From positions 1-62,307 of the forward strand of contig WQVF01000014.1 of NCBI GenBank assembly GCA_009781725.1: a stretch of DNA of 62,307 nt, given 5' to 3'. The position numbers and the translations under genes were made by a program. Position 1 is the stretch's first letter, and each line of letters opens with the position of its first letter. The notes below the pieces were generated by a model. That model made no database searches. It saw only the letters and a program-made list of their open reading frames with translations, and was not told where the DNA came from. The stretch comes from Defluviitaleaceae bacterium. GTDB taxonomy: Bacteria; Bacillota; Clostridia; Lachnospirales; WQUN01. Of this stretch, positions 55,801 to 62,307 are shown piece by piece.

Positions 55801-57195
55801 CGCTGACCTTGTGTAAACGCCGGTGTTGGCAGTTGTATTTATTCTGAAAGAGCCGTTACCGTTTCGGTTTGTAGGGGTTATATTTGAAACCGTCAGCCAT
55901 GAATGGCTGCTGGTTGGGGTGTTCCATGTTATATTGGATGTCACATTTATTGTGGTATTGCCTCCCGCTGCCGGTGAGTTCCACGTACTTGACGGGGATA
56001 CCGTAAGAATGACTGGTGCCGCCTGGTTTATCGTTACGGTACGGGTTATACCTCCCCCTGATACTGTTACGGTACCTGACCGTGAGGTTGTTCCGGTATT
56101 TGCGGGAGCGTTAATCCTGAATGAGCCATTGTTTGAGCCGCTTGTTGGGGTTACCGTAAACCAGGTTTGATTTCTGGTTACCGTCCATGCTCTATTGGAC
56201 GCAACATTAATTGTTGCTTCGCTTGTACCTGCACCTGGATTCCATACAGATTGAGACAATGAAAGAATCGCTGCCGGTGCTGCTTGCTCGATATTTATTG
56301 TACGGGTGGTGGCACCGGTTGCAGCTACTGATACGGTGCTTGACCTGGCTGCGGAACCGGTGTTGGCAGTAATTCTAATGGTGAAATTACCGTTACCAGT
56401 GCGATTTGCAGGTGAAAATCCTTCAAATGATATCCATGTTGCATTAGCCGGTCGTGTAACTGTCCATTGTCTATTAGAAGTAACTAATACAAACATCGTG
56501 GCTGCCCCTGATGCCGGTCTCCATGAGTTCGCAGAGATGGAAAGGGTAGCTGCGTTTCTTGGCACTGGGGCATCAAGCTCATGCCTGTTGGGGCTGGTTT
56601 CCCAACAGGTTATATATTCGGTAACCTCATAGTCTGGGGCTGTATATTCATCAGGACAAAAGTCTTCGGGCCAGCCGAAATAGTAGTATGTTACATGGTT
56701 ATCTTCGATTAATGTCTCAAGAGGCTCTGTACATTCTGTCCAGCCGATGTATTCCTCTTGAGCTAAGTAGTACTCCAGTAATTCATCAAAGCAAAAGTCT
56801 TCTGGCCAGCCAAAGTAGTATTCTATTACGGCCCCGTCATCTAGAGGTTCGAATAATGCTTCTGCCGGTTCGGTGCATTCTGTCCAGCCGATATAGATTT
56901 CCGGCTCTGGTTCCTGCTCGGCTGCAGCTATAGGACATTCTATCCAGCCGATGTATTCTTCCTCTACATCGCTAAATAGGTCAAGGAGTATTTCGCTGTT
57001 TAATAGTTCGCCTTGTGCATCAAACTGCAACACTGGATAGTTAGATGCTGCTACGCCTGATTCATGCAAAACAATCGGGAGCTCACTTTGCCCATGTATT
57101 ATTATAGGGCTGTTTAGTGAAAGGGTAAAGATTATTGCTAAGAGTAATGAGACGATTTGCTTCATTCGATTTCTGACTTTAACTGCGTTTTTCAT
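52888..57195 (-). CDS. Secreted BACON/InlB-repeat protein with C-terminal metzincin protease domain
   Basis: A 1435-residue protein with a signal peptide (about 1-36) and no anchor. Residues about 75-200 carry short repeats: YIGW followed by an acidic stretch with EC occurs three times and YYFGWPEDFC nearly twice. Eight BACON-type domains of about 90 residues follow (each ends TRT(I/V)xVxQ), then four InlB-type (Flg_new) repeats (GYEFLGW, GYDFAGW, GYQFAGW and a fourth degenerate one ending YYARW). The C-terminal domain has HELGHAVGLWD, a metzincin zinc motif with Asp as the last ligand, and a following YSVMQ that fits the Met-turn. AAGGAGG precedes the ATG. It is probably an extracellular protease that binds glycans or mucins through the repeats; no substrate is known. 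Confidence 0.85.
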   Translation of the reverse strand: MKNAVKVRNRMKQIVSLLLAIIFTLSLNSPIIIHGQSELPIVLHESGVAASNYPVLQFDAQGELLNSEILLDLFSDVEEEYIGWIECPIAAAEQEPEPEIYIGWTECTEPAEALFEPLDDGAVIEYYFGWPEDFCFDELLEYYLAQEEYIGWTECTEPLETLIEDNHVTYYYFGWPEDFCPDEYTAPDYEVTEYITCWETSPNRHELDAPVPRNAATLSISANSWRPASGAATMFVLVTSNRQWTVTRPANATWISFEGFSPANRTGNGNFTIRITANTGSAARSSTVSVAATGATTRTINIEQAAPAAILSLSQSVWNPGAGTSEATINVASNRAWTVTRNQTWFTVTPTSGSNNGSFRINAPANTGTTSRSGTVTVSGGGITRTVTINQAAPVILTVSPSSTWNSPAAGGNTTINVTSNITWNTPTSSHSWLTVSNITPTNRNGNGSFRINTTANTGVYTRSANITVSAPGATTRTISVSQAPQPGVLTISQSSWSITSASSAGTFNVASNRTWQISSPASWLSIGSITPASQTGNGSFRVTASANTGTSSRTGTVTVSIPGVTRNLSVTQGAAPNLTLSHSGTWNPLSSGDNSTINITSNITWNSPSSNQSWLTISQVTPANRTGNGSFRITASANTGTTTRTGTVTISGSGITRTINVNQVAPAPVLTISPTGSWNPLSTGGSTTVSVTSNRAWTVSSSNTSWLNASPGSGSGNGSFTITAAHNSGSAARSGTITVSATGVTSRTISVTQPGTPTLNLSHSAWAPQTMGEFLTVTVTSNGTWFAGSNATTWLTVSNFVPASRTGNGSFGINATPNTGTTVRTGTITVTAPGAPTRTVSVAQNPPEANLTLSRTTWNPPHTTSSETVTVTSNRTWSVSSNVNWLTTSNVTPANQTGNGSFRIDAIANPNTTSRTGTITVTVPGLTPRVVTVTQAARTTFRVTFNPQGGSVSESFRDVPVGSAIGQLPVPSRTGYEFLGWLETPRSTTPFGEELFEGAMFEDFAPAHDILPFLEADFQPTRNVTIYAWWARVIFITLNLDGGAVDFNQTFFATTAGRTLASLPFTLNPTKDGYDFAGWFDAPTANATRITIFCRLERSKTLYARWTPATSDTVMITFAPNGATSSINPPFMRIRAGQSISSVGAMPVPVRIGYQFAGWHQSPTGPLSQINEHAPIHNDMILYARWIIPITLHPNMGNEPPTTVLRVSGVPLGNLPSPRRTGPTLGRVVDGWHTTPSGGTTVNASTFTPNTSTTYYARWVNNIDPFRHLPMDRWWQSNTVPLRQFTLHSSLLSDLVLWDSAINAGISIWNNSAAPITFSYPVSTNNTINVEPVFGNQNVGWLRAWPGGLDPVTRFEIELNSFAIEGWASDPVNNTTISRVITHTMAHELGHAVGLWDRYASIGDFAYSVMQINLWGQVLGPTQFDVESVRMIYD

Positions 57196-57289
57196 TGGCT
57201 TCCTCCTTGTAAACAGTATATTGTTGTTATTGATTCTTACGGTGTATTACGCCATTGGCTTTTGGTTCACCTCCATATCTGTCTATACA

Positions 57290-57483
57290 AAAAAAGCCGC
57301 CGGATACTAAGGTAGTATCCAAACGGCTACATGTTTAAGTAATAGGACATATCGCGATAACATAGATGTGTCGCTTTATTCATTTACCCCACACCCTCTT
57401 TGTTCTACAATCCAAGGTGAATGAGTACACAACCTGGCGTTCGCGCACAACGCGAACGCCAAAGGGGTACCCTTTTGTAATTT
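57290..57483 (-). ncRNA. Structured leader or small RNA upstream of the BACON protease gene
   Basis: A strong promoter (57490-57517) and a terminator (57295-57328) delimit about 190 nt on the minus strand. Inside, GGCGTTCGCG (57436-57445) pairs perfectly with CGCGAACGCC (57451-57460). A possible 18-codon leader frame runs from 57383 to a TAG at 57329-57327 that overlaps the base of the terminator stem. It is either an attenuator/riboswitch leader or a stand-alone small RNA. I do not recognise a known riboswitch class. Confidence 0.4.
57295..57328 (-). terminator. Intrinsic terminator within the BACON gene leader
   Basis: On the minus strand AGCCG and CGGCT close an outer stem, with GGATACTA and TAGTATCC (57320-57313 and 57309-57302) as the inner stem, followed by seven or more T. 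It lies about 100 nt before the start codon of the BACON gene, so most transcripts could stop here unless read-through is controlled. Confidence 0.8.
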
Positions 57484-57489
57484 ATGGTA

Positions 57490-57517
57490 AGTATATCACC
57501 ACATCTCTTGCTGTCAA
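57490..57517 (-). promoter_or_regulatory. Sigma-A promoter for the BACON gene leader
   Basis: Minus strand TTGACA (57517-57512) and TATACT (57495-57490) are 16 nt apart. Transcription would start near 57483, giving a leader of about 290 nt before the ATG at 57195. Bases 57518-57609 show nothing I can support. Confidence 0.7.
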
Positions 57518-57609
57518 CCCTTATTTGCGATTTGTCATCAAACATCTACATAATACGCAACTGTATGTAATCGGCATTAAAATATTGGCATTTTATGTAT
57601 GGCAATTCT

Positions 57610-57649
57610 GCATAAAAACCCCGTATGTCACCATACGGGGGTTTTATGC
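57610..57649 (-). terminator. CGTATGG-family hairpin, likely spoIIR terminator
   Basis: An 18-bp stem with one mismatch (57610-57627 with 57632-57649) around a 4-nt loop. It lies 67 nt past the spoIIR stop. It contains the 24-base block identical to 24442-24465. Confidence 0.75.
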
Positions 57650-57715
57650 AAACCTACCAATTAGAAATGACACAAGAAAAGACTTGCGTGGCAAGCCTTT
57701 GTACTTGTTTTTATG

Positions 57716-58360
57716 TCAGCGACCTCGATTCTGCCACCATTCCACTATCCTAAACCGCACTTCCGTAGACACAGGAGAGTTCTCATCTTGATGGGTCAGC
57801 AAACGAAACGCCTCATCACCTACCGTATCAGCCAGTTGCTGTCTCCCTGCATCTGTACTTGTCATATCCACAAAGCATAATGGCGGGAACATTAGGCACC
57901 ACCAGTTTCGCCCTATCCCCTCACCTATTACAATCTGCAATGCTTCATACATCCCCGGGGGGAAGGCAAAACCTCCATATACCTGGGTCGGGAAAAATAT
58001 TACCTCTAGTTGCGCTTCCACAGGGTATTCAAAGCCCAGCTTCCGTACCGCAGCTTCGGCGTGTGCTTGGATGGCAGTTAGTTCATCTTTTAATAGCTGC
58101 CGAGACTCTTTTATATTATCTGTTCTGTGTAAAAGACCCTCAAATTCCGCCAGTACTTCGTCCCTTACAATATCCTTTATCACCTGGTCCGCATGGCTGT
58201 CGCTATTGGCAACAACATGAAAACGGATTACATTACCGGCAATATCCGATTGATGTGTTGCCGAGTATACATAGGTATAAGCAGCGACGCTGATGGCAAG
58301 AGCCAGGCCAATTGCAAGGCTACAGGCCAAGATTTTGATTTCATTACGTAATTTTTTCAT
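57716..58360 (-). CDS. spoIIR: Stage II sporulation protein R
   Basis: A 214-residue protein with one N-terminal membrane segment or signal (about 10-33), then VIRFHVVANSDSHADQ, the hallmark opening of SpoIIR, and a conserved NWWCLMFPPLCFVD stretch. In Bacillus SpoIIR is secreted from the forespore and triggers SpoIIGA to process pro-sigma-E in the mother cell. Its presence says the organism, or its recent ancestor, sporulates. The upstream gap to the GH2 stop holds no terminator that I see. Confidence 0.92.
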   Translation of the reverse strand: MKKLRNEIKILACSLAIGLALAISVAAYTYVYSATHQSDIAGNVIRFHVVANSDSHADQVIKDIVRDEVLAEFEGLLHRTDNIKESRQLLKDELTAIQAHAEAAVRKLGFEYPVEAQLEVIFFPTQVYGGFAFPPGMYEALQIVIGEGIGRNWWCLMFPPLCFVDMTSTDAGRQQLADTVGDEAFRLLTHQDENSPVSTEVRFRIVEWWQNRGR

Positions 58361-58435
58361 ATAAACCCTCCTGACACGAATCGTATGTTGATTTGGATTC
58401 TTGCCAGGTATTGGGTTGTGTATACATGTGCTACA

Positions 58436-61400
58436 TTACAATAATTTAATCCAATACCGCAAATGATACACCCCGGCCTTAACCAAGTGTTCCGGGTTTA
58501 ATCTTGTGCTCCATGCCATATCTCCACCTATACCCATATGGGCAGCATCAATATTGAGCCATGTTTCCTCTCGTTCCGGCAGCATATGGTCATGGGTAGC
58601 CTGTTGATAATCCTCTATGCTGTTATGCTTTGCATCAAAGTGGAAGGGGCGATAACCGATAATTTTCAACTGGCGGCCGTCTTCACTTTCGAGATTCAAC
58701 CAGCGGGTTTCCTCGTGCCCCCCACACTCCGCCGGAGGCACGAAGGCAAAATGCTGAGCCGAAACCGTGGTTTCATATACGCCAATAGGTGCTGACATTA
58801 TTCGGTCTGAATAGCTCTCAGTTTCACCTCTACCATAATAGGTCATTTTCTCAAAATCCGAGGGCACAATCAGTGTCATTCCCGCCCGTGGGACATATAA
58901 CAGATTCTCGTTAAGTGAGAATAATGTCTCAACCTGTACACATACATCATCGGAATCATCTAAATGAACCAGCGTATAACGGTTTTCCACATAGGATTCG
59001 AAGACCGACGTATTCTTTTGGGTAATGCCCTGGGTAATTAATCTATATCCCACAACTATACCCAATTCGTCATATGTTAGTTTATCGACGGCTATAGATG
59101 TGGACTCCGGATTATATGTGTCAAATATATCCCGTACACCCCATCCTCTTGTCGTATCTATCCCGGAATACGGCCGTTCGATACAGGGCATTCCGCCGGA
59201 CTGCACATATGTTTTGCCTTTTTTTACAATACTGAAACTTCCGTTTTCTTTATTTACATAAAGCTCAACACCGCAACTTGACTTATAGGTATATCCGTCT
59301 TTGTTTTCATATGCCATTGCCGTTGCCTTGGTACTGTTTTCGGTAACGCCATAGTTAGCCTGAATAAGGAACTGAAAACTACCTACCTCATAACCGGCCT
59401 TCTCATAAAACGTGTCATTTTTGTCTTTGATATGGAATGACAAATGATATTCGGCGTTTTCCTTCATCGGATAATCTGGCAAAAATTCTATCGTTTTATT
59501 AGAAAGAGGCGGGATATGACCGGGATTAAGCACTTCCGTATGCACCGTGACACCGTTTTCACGCAAGGATGCAGATATTTCAAACGCGCTTATATCTTTT
59601 GTTAGGCATTTGTTTATGATGGTATACCAAGTTAGGGGTCTGTGAGTAAAACTCCAATTCAGCCGCCCTTCAACATTGATTGCGATAGGAGAATAGGCAT
59701 GTTTTATCTCATGGGCAACAGGCTTCCATGTAAGGTCAGGAAGGACTACACCGTTATTTGTCATATGCGAAGGTGCGTCCATATCCGGAGTCGGCTCATC
59801 AAAATCTCCTCCATAAGCAAAAAATGCCTTGCCATCGGCAGTTTGCTCCAGACATTTATCCTGCCAATCCCATATAAAACCACCTTGAAAACGTTGATAT
59901 TTTTCTGTCAATGCAGGGAAGTGGTACATACCCCCGCCGCTGTTTCGTATTTGATATAAATATTCCACCAAAATAATGGGCCTGATGTCATTGGGGTCGG
60001 CAATCATATCCAAAATGCCAGATATAGGAGCATACATCCAGCCCCTTATGTCAGACACAAGTTGGCCGGGACTGCAACCGCCCTCGTACTGACAGGGCCT
60101 AGTGGAATCATATTCTCTTATAAAGCCTGCCATCGCGGCATGATTAGGGCCGGAGCCTGCTTCGTTGCCCAAAGACCATGCAAATATACTGGCGTGATTC
60201 TTAAAATTGAGCACCATGCGGGTGGCACGTTCCAAAAAGAGGCTTGCCCATGACGGGTCATTGGAAAGCTGTCCCATTACCCCATGAGTTTCCAGATTGG
60301 CTTCACAGACCACCAAAATACCAAGCTCATCGCACAACTCATACCAGTTTTCGCAATTGGGATAATGGCTGGTGCGTACCGCGTTAATATTCATGCGCTT
60401 CATTTCGATAATTTCCTTGCGCATCCACTCGTTGGTTACAAACCGGCCTGTTTGGTATTGGTGCTGATGGCGGTTTACTCCCCTTATAACAAGGCGTTGC
60501 CCGTTTAATAGCAGTATGCCATTCCTGATTTCCATTTTCTTAAAGCCAATACGGCAAGCTTCAATATCTATTTCGTTGCCGTCTTTGTCTATCAATGTGA
60601 TTACGGCGGTATACAGTTTGGGGCTTTCTGGCGTCCAGGGCTTTATATCGGATAGATTAATACTCACCCGTGTACTCCCCGCAGAAGGCATGTAGTCTAT
60701 CATGTAATGACTCTCGGAACTCACTTTCTCAGTTGTTGTGCCAATACATTCCATGCCGTCGTATAAGTTTACTCTTATGGAATATTCTCCATATCCCGGA
60801 ACACGAGTCATGGAAACATACGCATCGACTGAGCCTCCGGTACCGTCGATTGCTCTCTCCGGGTGGTTGGGGTTGATATCGGGAATCGCCTTAATCTGAT
60901 AATCCTGTATGCGTGCCTCAGGTTTTGCGATTAACCAGACATTTCCGCATATACCTGAAATATGCCAATAGTCCTGGTCTTCCACATATGTGCTTTTGCT
61001 CCAACGCATAACTTTGAGTGCAAGCTTATTAGTTCCCGGCTGCAAAAAGCTTGTAATATCAAACTCATTGGGAAGCTTGCTGTCCTCCCCATACCCTACG
61101 AACTTACCATTGACCCATAATTGAAATGCCGCTTCCACCGCCTCAAGACGCAAGAACACATCCCGGCCGTTGTAATGCGTGGGAACTTCAAAATCACGGA
61201 AATAGCATCCCGTTGGGTTGTCCCCGGGAATGAATGGTGGATTGGGCTGATTATTATAGCCATCCCGAGGCTTAACCAAATGGCGGCCATTTTCATCATA
61301 GTACCAGGGATAACAAACATTCGTATAAATGGGCTTACCATGGCCTTGCAATTCCCAGTTGCCGGGCACTGCTATGTCACAATACTCCATGTCGTCAAAA

Positions 61401-61624
61401 CCAGGCATAACAAAACTCTCATCCACAGCTTCCGGCGATGGGTAAAGCTTAAACTTATAATCCCCGTTTAAAGAAATCACGAATCGGGAAAGATTCTCTT
61501 TTCCAATTTCATGTTCCAGTGCTTGAGTCTCGCATTCATATGCACGCCATGCTGTATGGGATGCTGTGCGGTTTATGGCTGTGATGTCCAAACCATTTAG
61601 GACGGAACTTAGCGGGATATTCAT
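58436..61624 (-). CDS. lacZ: GH2 beta-galactosidase, LacZ type
   Basis: A 1062-residue intracellular enzyme, close to the size of E. coli LacZ. Domain order: jelly-roll with VPGNWELQGHG, immunoglobulin-like domain, TIM-barrel, then a C-terminal beta-galactosidase small-chain-like domain. The acid/base Glu is in GNEAG (about 488) and the nucleophile Glu in ILVEY (about 554). I start at 61624 because AGGAG lies 8 nt before it; a longer frame to 61675 has a poorer site. No transporter or regulator adjoins, so it may be a solitary gene. Confidence 0.92.
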   Translation of the reverse strand: MNIPLSSVLNGLDITAINRTASHTAWRAYECETQALEHEIGKENLSRFVISLNGDYKFKLYPSPEAVDESFVMPGFDDMEYCDIAVPGNWELQGHGKPIYTNVCYPWYYDENGRHLVKPRDGYNNQPNPPFIPGDNPTGCYFRDFEVPTHYNGRDVFLRLEAVEAAFQLWVNGKFVGYGEDSKLPNEFDITSFLQPGTNKLALKVMRWSKSTYVEDQDYWHISGICGNVWLIAKPEARIQDYQIKAIPDINPNHPERAIDGTGGSVDAYVSMTRVPGYGEYSIRVNLYDGMECIGTTTEKVSSESHYMIDYMPSAGSTRVSINLSDIKPWTPESPKLYTAVITLIDKDGNEIDIEACRIGFKKMEIRNGILLLNGQRLVIRGVNRHQHQYQTGRFVTNEWMRKEIIEMKRMNINAVRTSHYPNCENWYELCDELGILVVCEANLETHGVMGQLSNDPSWASLFLERATRMVLNFKNHASIFAWSLGNEAGSGPNHAAMAGFIREYDSTRPCQYEGGCSPGQLVSDIRGWMYAPISGILDMIADPNDIRPIILVEYLYQIRNSGGGMYHFPALTEKYQRFQGGFIWDWQDKCLEQTADGKAFFAYGGDFDEPTPDMDAPSHMTNNGVVLPDLTWKPVAHEIKHAYSPIAINVEGRLNWSFTHRPLTWYTIINKCLTKDISAFEISASLRENGVTVHTEVLNPGHIPPLSNKTIEFLPDYPMKENAEYHLSFHIKDKNDTFYEKAGYEVGSFQFLIQANYGVTENSTKATAMAYENKDGYTYKSSCGVELYVNKENGSFSIVKKGKTYVQSGGMPCIERPYSGIDTTRGWGVRDIFDTYNPESTSIAVDKLTYDELGIVVGYRLITQGITQKNTSVFESYVENRYTLVHLDDSDDVCVQVETLFSLNENLLYVPRAGMTLIVPSDFEKMTYYGRGETESYSDRIMSAPIGVYETTVSAQHFAFVPPAECGGHEETRWLNLESEDGRQLKIIGYRPFHFDAKHNSIEDYQQATHDHMLPEREETWLNIDAAHMGIGGDMAWSTRLNPEHLVKAGVYHLRYWIKLL

Positions 61625-61686
61625 ATAATTTCTCCTCTCGCCCCGTTGGGGCATTATCGTCATCAACTTTTGCATTATAGATAAAA

Positions 61687-61711
61687 CCCCCAGAAAAGTA
61701 CATTCTGGGGG
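61687..61711 (-). terminator. Terminator after the tRNA pair
   Basis: CCCCCAGAA (61687-61695) pairs with TTCTGGGGG (61703-61711). On the minus strand it is followed by GTTTTAT. It ends the tRNA transcript and separates it from the beta-galactosidase gene. Confidence 0.8.
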
Positions 61712-61730
61712 CTTTATTTGTTTGCTTCAT

Positions 61731-61803
<73 letters not shown>

Positions 61804-61828
61804 GTGGTGTACTGCGGTACGCGAATTA

Positions 61829-61901
61829 CGTGCCCGGCGCGAATCGAACGCGCGACCTTTCGCTCCGGAGGCGAACGCTCTATCCCCTGAGCTACGGGCA
61901 C
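61829..61901 (-). tRNA. tRNA-Arg (anticodon CCG)
   Basis: A complete cloverleaf of 73 nt: acceptor GTGCCCG/CGGGCAC, D-arm GCTC/GAGC, anticodon stem TTCGC/GCGAA around CTCCGGA (anticodon CCG), T-arm GCGCG/CGCGC with TTCGATT, discriminator G. CCA is not encoded. It is 25 nt upstream of tRNA-Lys in the same transcript. Confidence 0.96.
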
Positions 61902-61911
61902 AACAATGAAC

Positions 61912-61940
61912 ATTTTAGCGGCCTGTATTGTTGCTGTCAA
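61912..61940 (-). promoter_or_regulatory. Promoter of the tRNA-Arg/tRNA-Lys operon
   Basis: Minus strand TTGACA (61940-61935), 17 nt, TAAAAT (61917-61912), only about 10 bases before the tRNA-Arg 5' end. This is a near-consensus stable-RNA promoter. Confidence 0.85.
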
Positions 61941-61948
61941 ATCTAATA

Positions 61949-62048
61949 TAGTGATTTCAATTGAGAGTGACGATTTTGTCACTCTCAATTGAAACGCCTT
62001 CCGAAACCATAGTGATTTCAATCACGCATTTTGGATTGAAATTACTAT
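61949..62048. repeat. Paired palindromes sharing ATAGTGATTTCAAT
   Basis: A perfect 17-bp stem (61955-61971 with 61978-61994) and a second 14-bp stem with one mismatch (62009-62022 with 62035-62048). Both begin with ATAGTGATTTCAAT, which occurs at 61949-61962 and 62009-62022. It lies between the tRNA promoter and the proline-rich gene. No T-run follows; the function is unknown. Bases 62049-62123 show no gene. Confidence 0.7.
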
Positions 62049-62135
62049 ATATACATGCAACAGGTTGGGCCATGCCACATATTATGGAAAAAAGCCTTTT
62101 TCGGCTAATACAAGCAACTCGCTAGGAGGCAAATC

Positions 62136-62307
62136 ATGATAAGAAGACCTGCTATTCCTCGGCCTGGGCCTAATCCAGGGCCACCAGGACCCAATCCCCC
62201 TACTCCCCCATTCACTCCTCCCGGACCACCTCATCCTCCACATCCCCCTCCCCATCCACCTAGACCCCCCCACCCCCCCCACCCCCCACCCCCCCCCCCT
62301 CAGCCCG
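62136..62307 (+). CDS. Proline-rich protein (3' end outside the window)
   Basis: AGGAGG (62124-62129) lies 6 nt before an ATG whose frame stays open to the edge. The 57 visible residues start MIRRPAIPRPGPNPGPPGPN and continue as PPHPP, PPRPPHPP and PPP runs, more than half proline. Proline-rich proteins of this sort occur in spore coats and walls, but no family can be named. The long C-runs at the edge are prone to sequencing error. The opposite-strand frame here is a shadow. Confidence 0.6.
   Translation, partial: MIRRPAIPRPGPNPGPPGPNPPTPPFTPPGPPHPPHPPPHPPRPPHPPHPPPPPPQP

Noticed and set aside
61949-62048. Possible CRISPR repeats
   Set aside because: Only two palindromic units with unequal spacing and no further copies or cas genes; not an array.
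62082-62282. A minus-strand frame rich in W, R and G at the right end
   Set aside because: It is the complement of the proline-rich frame, which has a clear AGGAGG and ATG on the plus strand.

Overview
The window looks like chromosome of a spore-forming, Gram-positive-type Firmicute, most likely a Clostridium-like anaerobe (class Clostridia). Sporulation genes (spoIIR, spoVB, a SpoVD-type PBP) sit beside a division/cell-wall (dcw) cluster. There is a sortase-type surface protein with an LPMSG signal, several lipoproteins with classical lipoboxes, strong AGGAGG ribosome sites, and CUT1 sugar permeases of the LplB/YtcP type. The MurE carries the DNPR motif typical of meso-diaminopimelate ligases. 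I cannot name a genus.

Layout. 1-5052: the 3' part of a giant repeat-rich surface protein anchored by LPMSG. 5174-24189 (minus strand): a rearranged dcw operon read right to left: bifunctional PBP1, rsmH, ftsL-like, PASTA PBP, a Sel1-repeat membrane protein, a second PASTA PBP, murE, murF, mraY, murD, ftsW/spoVE and a UroD/MtaA-like protein. mraZ, murG, murB, murC, ftsQ, ftsA and ftsZ are not here. 24552-27395: spoVB and an unknown membrane protein. 27488-29890 (minus): an XRE regulator, a small partner protein and an ABC exporter. 30130-32422: a radical SAM / DUF4130 pair linked to DNA metabolism. 32585-33232: a protein built from 28-residue repeats. 33466-43594: a glycoside uptake and degradation locus with two permeases, a binding lipoprotein, two clan GH-D-like glycosidases, a sugar isomerase-like protein, a Gfo/Idh/MocA dehydrogenase and an AraC regulator.

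43665-46462: DegV, a lone fumarase beta-type subunit, and a divergent PadR plus DUF1700-like pair. 46466-49020 (minus): a VanY-type carboxypeptidase coupled to an M1-like lipoprotein that has lost its zinc site. 49119-51316: murG, separated from the dcw operon, followed by a TagO/WecA-type transferase. 51422-57195 (minus): a BspA-like lipoprotein and a 1435-residue secreted protein with eight BACON repeats, four InlB-type repeats and a metzincin protease end. The latter is preceded by a promoter, a structured leader and an internal terminator. 57716-61624 (minus): spoIIR and a GH2 beta-galactosidase. 61731-61901 (minus): tRNA-Lys(CTT) and tRNA-Arg(CCG) behind a consensus promoter. 62136 to the end: the start of a proline-rich protein.

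Intergenic gaps carry several families of palindromes: a CGTATGGTG(A/C)CATACG hairpin in three places, GTCATT...AATGAC palindromes, and GGGGCTGTC-anchored hairpins around the sugar locus. There is no CRISPR array, transposase, integrase or rRNA. The most unusual items are the Sel1 membrane protein and UroD-like protein inside the dcw operon, the dead M1 peptidase coupled to VanY, the BACON/InlB/metzincin protein with its attenuator-like leader, and the 28-residue repeat protein.
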